DNA of 34,115 bases from Candidatus Woesearchaeota archaeon (lineage in GTDB: Archaea; Nanobdellota; Nanobdellia; Woesearchaeales; GW2011-AR9), in the NCBI GenBank assembly GCA_018302605.1, contig JAGVZN010000012.1:1-34115 (forward strand), read 5' to 3'. The notes beneath the pieces are model-generated. The model had not been told where the DNA came from. It ran no database searches and saw only the letters and a list, made by a program, of their open reading frames with translations. This document shows, piece by piece, positions 24,986-30,635 of the stretch. How positions within the stretch are numbered: the first letter of the stretch is position 1; every line of letters starts with the position of its first letter. The position numbers and the translations under genes were made by a program.

Positions 24986-25177
24986 CTAATACGCTGGTTT
25001 TCTCTTTCTGTAACAGTCTCGGCAAAAGACTGGTTTTCCTTCAGTTGGTTTGAAGGGTACTTCACATTCGCTGCCACATTCGGAGCATGTTGCTTTATGC
25101 ATTTCACGTGGGCCAAAGTTGTTGTTGCTGCTGTTATTATTGCTGCGGAAACCGCCGCCTTGTCTAAAGTTGTTCAT
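24986..25177 (-). CDS. CxxC-x17-CxxC zinc-ribbon mini-protein
   Basis: 63 residues from the ATG at 25177; a GTG at 25186 would add three residues. The first 25 residues are Asn/Gly/Ser-rich and disordered (NNFRQGGGF...NNN). The second half is a compact zinc ribbon, C-S-E-C, 17 residues with EVPFKPTEGKPV, then C-R-D-C, ending in a basic tail (YRKRKPAY). This exact spacing defines a small family frequent in DPANN archaea and candidate-phyla bacteria. Its role is not established; the low-complexity plus ribbon layout suggests nucleic-acid binding. GAGTGAG upstream may act as a ribosome site. A palindromic TATA-like ATTTATATAGT near 25282-25292 or TAAAATAC near 25193-25200 may be its promoter. 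Confidence 0.8.
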   Translation of the reverse strand: MNNFRQGGGFRSNNNSSNNNFGPREMHKATCSECGSECEVPFKPTEGKPVFCRDCYRKRKPAY

Positions 25178-25304
25178 ATTTCTCACTCTATTGTATTTTA
25201 CTCCATATCAAAAAACGTCGATCAACAGACGATTAATCCGCTGTGTTTCTAGATATGTGTATTAATTCATTTATAGTGGCACTATATAAATCTTTCTGGA
25301 AAAT

Positions 25305-25477
25305 GTACCTATTAAGTCTATGCTGGGCGGGTCAGCCTGCCTCCTCTTGCTTTGATTGTTTTCTTGCATCTTTTGAGAACTCTATTCAGAGATGCGCGAG
25401 AATCTAACTTTTAGTCCAATAGCAACGCTCGGCAGGCCATCTCGACCCTGCCCACACAGACTCAACTAAATACATAC
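25305..25477. mobile_element. MITE-like element, copy 2 (173 bp)
   Basis: It begins GTACCTATTAAGTCT, identical to copy 1 (15873-16048) for its first 15 bases, and ends CTAAATACATAC. The last ~90 bases match copy 1 closely, including GTCCAATnGCAACGCTCGGC in the 3' half, whereas the middle ~40 bases have diverged. The pairings GGGC/GCCC, GGTC/GACC and CTGCC/GGCAG are kept, and a left-side hairpin keeps its stem through an A-U to G-U change (GGCAGG/CCTGCC in copy 1, GGCGGG/CCTGCC here). It is flanked by TGGAAAAT (25297-25304 and 25478-25485; up to 11 bp with chance matches), different from copy 1's flanks, as expected for target-site duplications. It has no open reading frame. Confidence 0.78.
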
Positions 25478-25635
25478 TGGAAAATGTGGGTTTTTTTGCT
25501 CTGTCTTGAAAGCCACCCCCCTACTTTTTTCTGATGGTGTTACTCCCTCCACCAACCCCCACTAGACACCACTTTTTTCCGCCTATTTCTTCTTAAAATA
25601 ACTAGCCACTCCCCACTGGTCAAGTGCGGGCAGGG

Positions 25636-25643
25636 TTTAAATA
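25636..25643 (+). promoter_or_regulatory. TATA box for the 25748-radA operon
   Basis: TTTAAATA would set transcription start near 25665, leaving a leader of about 80 nt before the ATG at 25748, the longest leader inferred in this window. A Shine-Dalgarno GAGGTG at 25736-25741 precedes the start by six bases. Confidence 0.5.
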
Positions 25644-25664
25644 ACTCCCCGGCTGATCAGTTTT

Positions 25665-25747
25665 GTCATCCATAATGGGGTGGCCCTCACCGGCTTCCTG
25701 AGAACCGAAGCGGCTGAAATAAAATGCGAAAGCAAGAGGTGTCAGAA
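25665..25747 (+). promoter_or_regulatory. Structured 5' leader of the radA operon (candidate)
   Basis: The leader can form a small hairpin GGTG/CACC (25679-25682 with 25688-25691). It can also form a stronger one, GCTTC/GAAGC (25693-25697 with 25707-25711), extendable by two more pairs across a bulge. The rest, near the ribosome site, is A-rich and open. No known riboswitch class is recognised. Whether this is regulatory is an inference from its unusual length compared with the leaderless neighbours. Confidence 0.3.
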
Positions 25748-26071
25748 ATGAACACAACAAAACTACAACCAAAAACAAGTATTGAAACAAAAGGAGTAAA
25801 AGAAGAGCGGGAAGGCAATCTGCCTGAAAAGAAATTTCGGGCGGGAGCAATCTCCGCGACGATATGGCTAAATAAAGGTCAATTGGCCAGCGGGCTGGAG
25901 TCGGAATACCGGACAATCTCTATCGAGCGTAATTATACGGATAAAGAAGGAAAATGGCATTCTAACAACTCATTACGCATCAACGACTTGCCCAAAGCAA
26001 GATTAGTCCTGGACCGGGCCTATGAGTTCCTATTGCTTCAGGAGCAAGATCTATTTAAAGGAGGGATGTAA
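25748..26071 (+). CDS. Small conserved-looking protein encoded directly before radA
   Basis: 107 residues from the ATG at 25748; an in-frame ATG at 25724 exists, but GAGGTG sits six bases before 25748. A charged, disordered first 25 residues precede a compact domain: FRAGAISATIWLN, then ...YRTISIERNYTDKEGKWHSNNSLRINDLPKARLVLDRAYEFL. The central strand-rich segment followed by a helix resembles small single-strand nucleic-acid-binding folds, but I cannot name the family with certainty. It ends one base before the radA ATG and sits on the same transcript, so a role together with RadA (loading or ssDNA handling) is the natural guess. No Cys, no membrane segment. Confidence 0.8.
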   Translation: MNTTKLQPKTSIETKGVKEEREGNLPEKKFRAGAISATIWLNKGQLASGLESEYRTISIERNYTDKEGKWHSNNSLRINDLPKARLVLDRAYEFLLLQEQDLFKGGM

Positions 26072-26072
26072 T

Positions 26073-27047
26073 ATGATGGCAGAACTACAATTAGAGATGA
26101 AAATGGAACAAAAAAAATTAGCGTTAACAGACTTGCCTGGTGTGGGCGCAGCAACCGCTGAAAAATTAGAAAGTGCAGGATATTATGACCTCATGGCCAT
26201 CGCCGTCGCCAATCTGGGAGAATTGGTAGAAGCGTCTGGTGTATCCGAAGCCGTTGCCCGGAAAATGGTCAATGCCGCCCGCGACAGCATGAAGATGGGC
26301 TTTGAGACAGGCACAGAAGTCTTGCGTAAAAGGCAGTTCGTGTCCAAAATATCTACTGGTTCAGCCAATTTTGATACGTTGATGGGTGGCGGTTTTGAAA
26401 CAGGTGCAATCACGGAGTGCTTTGGCGAATTCGGCTGCGGTAAAACACAGATCGGGCATATCCTCGCCGTAAATACACTACGAGAAGATCCCGATGCGTA
26501 TGCGATCTATATTGATACCGAAAATACTTTCCGTCCCGAGAGGATCACTCAACTGGCATTAGGTGCGGGCATGGATCCAAGTGAAGTGTTGAGCCGGATC
26601 ATGGTTGCTCGAGCATATAACTCCGATCACCAGATGCTTCTCTCGGAAAAAGTGGAAAGTCTGATCTCTGAGCAAAAGAAGAAAGTGCGTCTCGTTGTTG
26701 TTGATTCTTTGACTTCCCATTTTCGGGCGGAATTCATCGGCAGAGGTACTTTGGCAGAACGTCAACAGAAGCTCAATCGACACATGCACGTTCTCTCCAA
26801 GCTCGCCTCCACCCACAACCTTTGTGTCTACGTGACAAACCAGGTTATGGCCAGACCAGATCAATTCTTTGGTGATCCGACCACCGCAATCGGCGGGCAT
26901 GTTGTTGCCCATGCTTCCACGTTCCGGATCTACCTCCGGAAAGGAAAGAAAGGGACGCGGGTAGCCAAATTGATCGACGCACCAAACCTGCCGGATGGAG
27001 AGGTTGGCTTTGAAGTGATCGAAGCTGGGCTGAAAGACATAGCATAA
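26073..27047 (+). CDS. radA: DNA repair and recombination protein RadA
   Basis: 324 residues, the usual archaeal RadA length. A helix-hairpin-helix DNA-binding domain lies at about 15-75 (LTDLPGVGAATAEKLESAGY). The RecA/Rad51 ATPase core has Walker A G118-E-F-G-C-G-K124-T125, Walker B LVVVD211, the FRAEFIGRGTLAERQQ segment and the L2-region GG-HVVAHASTFR. RadA forms filaments on single-stranded DNA and drives ATP-dependent strand exchange in homologous recombination. Walker A has Cys122 where Ser or Pro is more common; the catalytic Lys and Thr are intact. The start follows a strong GGAGG (26060-26064) located inside the end of the preceding gene, so the two are translationally linked. An A at the second codon (MM) leaves 26076 as an alternative start. 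Confidence 0.96.
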   Translation: MMAELQLEMKMEQKKLALTDLPGVGAATAEKLESAGYYDLMAIAVANLGELVEASGVSEAVARKMVNAARDSMKMGFETGTEVLRKRQFVSKISTGSANFDTLMGGGFETGAITECFGEFGCGKTQIGHILAVNTLREDPDAYAIYIDTENTFRPERITQLALGAGMDPSEVLSRIMVARAYNSDHQMLLSEKVESLISEQKKKVRLVVVDSLTSHFRAEFIGRGTLAERQQKLNRHMHVLSKLASTHNLCVYVTNQVMARPDQFFGDPTTAIGGHVVAHASTFRIYLRKGKKGTRVAKLIDAPNLPDGEVGFEVIEAGLKDIA

Positions 27048-27056
27048 AGCCAAAAT

Positions 27057-27096
27057 TCTTCTTTTTTTTCTTCTTTAAATTATTGTCTTTTTTGTA
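27057..27096 (+). terminator. Oligo-T terminator after radA
   Basis: Immediately after the radA stop there are several T-runs (an eight-T run near 27062-27069, then TTTAAATTATTGTCTTTTTT) without a hairpin, fitting archaeal factor-independent termination. It lies in the gap between two convergent genes. Confidence 0.5.
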
Positions 27097-27102
27097 TTTG
27101 TT

Positions 27103-28767
27103 TCATTCTTTCTTATTCAAATATCTCAGGACGGCTCTTGCCGTTTCTATCGCGCCAGAAGTGGCCCCGCCAACTCCACCGGCGAGGATAGCTGCACCCG
27201 TAAGAAAAGCTCCTCCCAAAGGGACAATCGGTGAAGGCCTGTTTGGTACAAATCCTTCTACCGTTGGCGCGATGGAATAAACTGCGCCTTCACAAGAATT
27301 TCCATAGCGGTCGTACGTCGCTCCGGTGTACATCGATCGGTGCAGGACATGCTGAGCTAATTCTGGGATCAGCAGTTGATCGGTGATCCCGATCATCTGA
27401 TCCATATGACGATCCTTGAAAGATGCGTATTCCCCGCGCTTATCACGATCTCTCATCTCTCTGGACTTTTTGGGATTTCTAGCACGCATGACAATATCTA
27501 CAAGATGAAGATCGTCGATCGGTTTCCCTTCCAGATCTTTAATCAATCCTGCGTCCGGCCGCAGTACCGTCGGAATGTTTACATAAAACACAAATTCATA
27601 CGGAAAATTATGTTCATCTTCTTCTTCAATGGCTTCCGGCGAGGAAGCAAGAATATTGGCCGCGTAGCCCAATTGTGCTTTCATCTCGTGCAAAGGCAGG
27701 TCAGTCACAACGTGCGTAGCCATCAGTGACATAGACATGAGGTAAGATTCTATTTTTGTCCTATATTTTGGGGGGAGATGATCTTTAGTCAATTCCAAAA
27801 AAGATTTCTGAAGGTCACCGGCAAAGATGACACAGTCGGCCTCTAATGTAGATCTTGGTTTGCGTCCTCGTTGAAGTTCAAATTCAACGCCTTTAATCTT
27901 TCCTTCCTCAACGATCACCTGGGTGACCAGAGATCTTAATTTTACCTCTCCCCCATGCTTTTCTTCGAGCACACGGGCCAGTTCGTCATGCATTGCTTGG
28001 AAAGAATGTTCTGCAGGCGCCTGCGGCCCGCCGCCTCGCCAATAGGAAAGAAGCATCAACGAAAAAAGATTGCCGGAGCAGGTAGAGGGAGGTAATCCCA
28101 CATATCCATAAAGCATGGAAAGAGTTGTTTTCAATTCTTCATTGTTGAAGAATCCATCTAAAAGGTGTTCATAAGTGTCATTGCGATGGCCAACAAATGT
28201 CGGCTTGGTATAACTAAACAAAGCAACCTGACTGAGGATTTTCCAAGGCTGGGGAAACTCGGCAATCCGCGGCGCAACTTTTTCTTCCAGCGTCCGCTTC
28301 AGCCCGATGGGCAATTCCCGCTGCTGGTCTAAATTTTCCATAAAGCGGACAAATCGGTTGATGCCTTTGCGCTCCTCCGGATATTTCTCTAAGAATGAGG
28401 CAACATTTTCTTCAAGCGTGTTATACAGAATCAATGGTTCTTTGCCGGGGGTGATAAACTGGGCAAATTGTGGTGCGGCTTCGAAGCGGCCAATTCTTTC
28501 CCAATCAACATCTAAATCAGTATATAGTTGGTGGAACGTTCCGCTTTCACCCATCTCCGAGATGGCGTGGGTCAGTTCGTAGTCGACCTGTACTTTTTGT
28601 CCATCGCGTAAAACGGGAGTGTGTTTCCAGGCCTGAGCCAGACCGCCGACGTGCTCCTGACCTTCGACGAGAATAACCTTGTAATCCGGCCGTTCTTTGG
28701 CGAGGAGATTAGCACAGACCAACCCGGCCACGCCTGCTCCGATGACAACGATCTGTTTTTTGGTCAT
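27103..28767 (-). CDS. FAD-dependent oxidoreductase, phytoene desaturase/retinol saturase-like
   Basis: 554 residues. The N-terminus is an FAD-binding Rossmann fold, VVIGAGVAGLVCANLLA (G10-x-G12-x-x-G15) with acidic E35 (ILVEGQEHVGG) closing the dinucleotide motif and GG following, as in the amine-oxidase/CrtI superfamily. Mid-protein has a LLSYWRGGGPQAPAEHSFQAMHDELARVLEEKHGGEV segment and a V.....G.I.GVEFE strand that often flank the FAD site. The end, GGAFLTGAAILAGGVGGATSGAIETAR, matches the C-terminal FAD-contacting motif of carotenoid desaturases and isomerases. It probably desaturates, saturates or isomerises a polyprenoid or a similar membrane lipid; the substrate cannot be read from sequence. 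It is convergent with radA and has no obvious partner gene beside it. Confidence 0.85.
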   Translation of the reverse strand: MTKKQIVVIGAGVAGLVCANLLAKERPDYKVILVEGQEHVGGLAQAWKHTPVLRDGQKVQVDYELTHAISEMGESGTFHQLYTDLDVDWERIGRFEAAPQFAQFITPGKEPLILYNTLEENVASFLEKYPEERKGINRFVRFMENLDQQRELPIGLKRTLEEKVAPRIAEFPQPWKILSQVALFSYTKPTFVGHRNDTYEHLLDGFFNNEELKTTLSMLYGYVGLPPSTCSGNLFSLMLLSYWRGGGPQAPAEHSFQAMHDELARVLEEKHGGEVKLRSLVTQVIVEEGKIKGVEFELQRGRKPRSTLEADCVIFAGDLQKSFLELTKDHLPPKYRTKIESYLMSMSLMATHVVTDLPLHEMKAQLGYAANILASSPEAIEEEDEHNFPYEFVFYVNIPTVLRPDAGLIKDLEGKPIDDLHLVDIVMRARNPKKSREMRDRDKRGEYASFKDRHMDQMIGITDQLLIPELAQHVLHRSMYTGATYDRYGNSCEGAVYSIAPTVEGFVPNRPSPIVPLGGAFLTGAAILAGGVGGATSGAIETARAVLRYLNKKE

Positions 28768-28917
28768 GGCAAATGCAATAATCTCTTGGTGTCAGCATAC
28801 GCTTGGCTTTCTTCTCTGCCCACCTCATCTTTCCATTATCTCTAGTATCGCCAAGCTTAGACCTTCTTTTCCAGAGGAGCTTCTTCTTTTATTATTTTCC
28901 ATAGCGCAAACCATATC

Positions 28918-28925
28918 TTTATATA
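28918..28925 (+). promoter_or_regulatory. TATA box for the TRAM/thpR pair
   Basis: TTTATATA implies transcription start near 28948 and a leader of about 70 nt. The leader carries a tandem 16-bp repeat (28957-28988) and a GGAGG ribosome site at 29003-29007, ten bases before the ATG at 29017. Confidence 0.55.
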
Positions 28926-28956
28926 ATATTCACATTTTAACGAAAAGAGAGCAAAA

Positions 28957-28988
28957 ACCAATCAAAACAAAGACCAATCAAAACAAAG
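28957..28988 (+). repeat. Tandem 16-bp repeat in the TRAM leader
   Basis: ACCAATCAAAACAAAG occurs twice in perfect tandem, followed by a partial third unit at 28989-29004 (ACAGTCAAACGACAGG). It lies wholly in the untranslated leader between the inferred transcription start and the ribosome site. Confidence 0.85.
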
Positions 28989-29016
28989 ACAGTCAAACGA
29001 CAGGAGGATTGATGAC

Positions 29017-29334
29017 ATGAATGAAATAGAAGTGCCAGTAAAAGAAGGAGAGACCTACGAAGTAAGTATCAATGCAGTTGGCGAGAAAGGCGATGGTATC
29101 GCTCGGGTGAAAGGATTTGTCATTTTTGTGCCTGGCGTGAAGAAAGGAGATTACGTTAAAATAAAGATTACCAAAGTTCTAGCAAAAGTTGGGTTTGCCG
29201 AGGTTGCGGAAAAGTTAGAGAAGCCCGCGCACTCTTCCAAGTTCACCACAATCAGTAAAGAAGAAATGGAACAGGGACGTGGAGAGTCAGAAGCAAAGTA
29301 TGAGGATACGGAAGATTTTGGTGAAGAAGAGTAA
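29017..29334 (+). CDS. Stand-alone TRAM-domain RNA-binding protein
   Basis: 105 residues. Residues ~5-63 form a TRAM domain (VKEGETYEVSINAVGEKGDGIARVKGFVIFVPGVKKGDYVKIKITKV...FAEVAEKL), a small RNA-binding beta barrel also found in tRNA-modifying enzymes. Short archaeal TRAM proteins act as RNA chaperones or cold-responsive factors. The C-terminal 30 residues are strongly acidic (EDTEDFGEEE) and probably disordered. A GGAGG lies ten bases before the ATG. The next gene, thpR, follows after 2 nt, so the two are one transcript linked by RNA metabolism. Confidence 0.9.
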   Translation: MNEIEVPVKEGETYEVSINAVGEKGDGIARVKGFVIFVPGVKKGDYVKIKITKVLAKVGFAEVAEKLEKPAHSSKFTTISKEEMEQGRGESEAKYEDTEDFGEEE

Positions 29335-29336
29335 TC

Positions 29337-29885
29337 ATGAAGCGGCTGTTTGTGGGAATCTCTCTTCCAGGAGATGTGAAAGAGAAGATTGCCGTTTTTT
29401 CTCATAAAGTAAAAGAAACAGAAGGAGAATTTCGTTTTGTTTCAGCGGAGAATCTTCACATCACTCTTTCTTTTTGGGGAGATGTTGAGGAGGGGAATAT
29501 TAGTTTTGTCGTGGAAAAATTAACTTCTGTATTGGCCCATCACGGAACGGTCAAAATCGATGCTATCGGCGGCGGCGTTTTTCCCACCGCGGGGAGAATC
29601 AATGTGGTCTGGGTAGGATTAAAGAATGGGGCGCTAACAGATTTGATCAAAAAGATCAATGCAACTCTATCAATCAATGCCGGCCACGAAGAGGAAACCC
29701 CTCACGTGACCATAGCTCGGGTGAAATCGGGAAAGAATAAAGAGAAAATCAGAGAAGTCGTGGAACGGTTCAAACATTTTGACTTTGGCACGTTTGTAGC
29801 GGACAGGATTACTTTGTACGAAAGTAAATTGACTTCCGCGGGGCCGGTCTATCATATTGTGAAAGAGGTCGGATTGGTCAAATAG
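29337..29885 (+). CDS. thpR: RNA 2',3'-cyclic phosphodiesterase (ThpR/LigT)
   Basis: 182 residues, the normal length. The two catalytic HxTx motifs are H41-I-T-L and H123-V-T-I, with the usual MKRLFVGISLP start and RFVSAENLHITLSFWGDV context. The 2H phosphoesterase family hydrolyses 2',3'-cyclic phosphate ends of RNA to 2'-phosphate and in vitro can join tRNA halves via a 2'-5' bond. It starts 2 nt after the TRAM gene stop, so it is presumably co-transcribed. Start choice is clear from spacing and the conserved N-terminus. Confidence 0.95.
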   Translation: MKRLFVGISLPGDVKEKIAVFSHKVKETEGEFRFVSAENLHITLSFWGDVEEGNISFVVEKLTSVLAHHGTVKIDAIGGGVFPTAGRINVVWVGLKNGALTDLIKKINATLSINAGHEEETPHVTIARVKSGKNKEKIREVVERFKHFDFGTFVADRITLYESKLTSAGPVYHIVKEVGLVK

Positions 29886-30092
29886 TAATGGGTATTTGTT
29901 GAGCTTTTCCGGCAGGCCGTGCGTGAGAGCAGAATTCGGCAGGGATATTTTCTGCATCTCGTTATGAACCAGAAGATTTCCGCACCAAGTTAGGAGTAAA
30001 ACTTCTGCGGCTGTACTTCTTGGCCTTGTCGTCAGCTAAACAAATACATTGGCTACAACAATCTTTATAAAATCCTCTCTTTCATTCATTCT
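29886..30092 (+). other. Intergenic region with two hairpins and a promoter
   Basis: There is no supported gene in these 207 nt. One inverted repeat is GCAGAA/TTCTGC (29929-29934 with 29950-29955). A stronger one is CCGC...AAGTT/AACTT..GCGG (29980-29991 with 30000-30010, one small bulge). A TATA box for the next gene closes the region. The hairpins could be a terminator remnant, a small RNA or degenerate sequence; sequence alone does not decide. Confidence 0.35.
30064..30071 (+). promoter_or_regulatory. TATA box for the leaderless 30093 gene
   Basis: TTTATAAA is centred about 26 nt before the ATG at 30093, so the transcript should begin at or next to the start codon. Confidence 0.6.
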
Positions 30093-30566
30093 ATGCTGCT
30101 CCCTACATTGGATCTTGGCAATGAGCCCTCTCATTCGACTTCTAGAAAGATGTTAGACTCTCTCGGGGAATACACGTTTGTCAACTGGGGTTCTGTAGAA
30201 CGTAGTTTCATTCCTCTTGCTTCATTCGGATTCTTTGATTGTAGTGCTCTCGCGGCATTCTACGGGGATTGTTCGGGTAGTCTTGCTCACGTCAAACATG
30301 ATTATTGTGTTCCCGATCGCGTGTTGTTAGAACAATATCTTGAGAAATTGGTTGATTCTTCTAACTCTACTTGTTTTGTTGCCGCTAATAGTGAATCGCG
30401 TATTGAGTTGATTGTCCGAACTGCAGGAGAGAGGGGAGCAAAAATAGGGGGTTCATTTATCTTCTCGGATCACGTTGGTCCTAAACCGAAAGATATAATT
30501 GTCTTCCCCCACATTCGGCAAGTAAGAATTTATTCTACAATGGGAGTAGAAATACGAACAGTGTAA
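30093..30566 (+). CDS. Orphan protein, possible CheD-like cysteine hydrolase fold
   Basis: 157 residues with no signal peptide or membrane helix. Segment PLASFGFFDC50SALAAFYG...GSLAH66V resembles the CheD (chemoreceptor glutamine deamidase) signature, in which a catalytic Cys is followed about 17 residues later by the catalytic His in an AHV/AHA context; here the distance is 16. The later part (FVAANSESRIELIVRTAGERGAKIGGSFIFSDHVG ... IIVFPHIRQVRIYS) has the strand pattern expected for the rest of that fold. No chemotaxis genes are nearby, so if the fold is right the substrate is probably different. It stands alone between two promoters. The similarity is by eye and tentative. Confidence 0.7.
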   Translation: MLLPTLDLGNEPSHSTSRKMLDSLGEYTFVNWGSVERSFIPLASFGFFDCSALAAFYGDCSGSLAHVKHDYCVPDRVLLEQYLEKLVDSSNSTCFVAANSESRIELIVRTAGERGAKIGGSFIFSDHVGPKPKDIIVFPHIRQVRIYSTMGVEIRTV

Positions 30567-30594
30567 AGCTCTTAATCATTTAACCTCCCAAAAC

Positions 30595-30602
30595 TATTTA
30601 AA
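30595..30602 (+). promoter_or_regulatory. TATA box for ppsA
   Basis: TATTTAAA places transcription start around 30623-30626, giving a very short leader that consists almost only of a Shine-Dalgarno site, GAGGTG at 30625-30630, five bases before the ATG at 30636. Confidence 0.5.
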
Positions 30603-30635
30603 CTTTCTTCCTTTTATAATCAAAGAGGTGCTTCG

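Larger units (their letters stand above)
25187..25747. other. Intergenic region holding mobile element copy 2 and the radA-operon leader
   Basis: Between the divergent zinc-ribbon gene and the rightward gene at 25748 there are 561 nt without a supported gene. It holds a TATA-like palindrome at 25282-25292, the MITE-like element (25305-25477) with its flanking repeats, and an oligo-T run just after (about 25490-25497). A C-rich/T-rich stretch at 25510-25580 follows, then a TATA box at 25636-25643 and a leader of about 80 nt. A 98-residue open frame on the minus strand (25620-25916) overlaps the leader and the gene and looks like a shadow. Confidence 0.6.

Noticed and set aside
25620-25916. 98-codon minus-strand frame with Leu-rich stretch
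   Set aside because: It overlaps the radA-operon leader and a strongly supported gene; the Leu run is the complement of a Gln/Lys-rich segment.
29911-29944. A third, degenerate copy of the mobile element (GGCAGG...GAGAGC...CGGCAGG)
   Set aside because: Only short fragments resemble the element; the ends, order and flanking duplications are missing.
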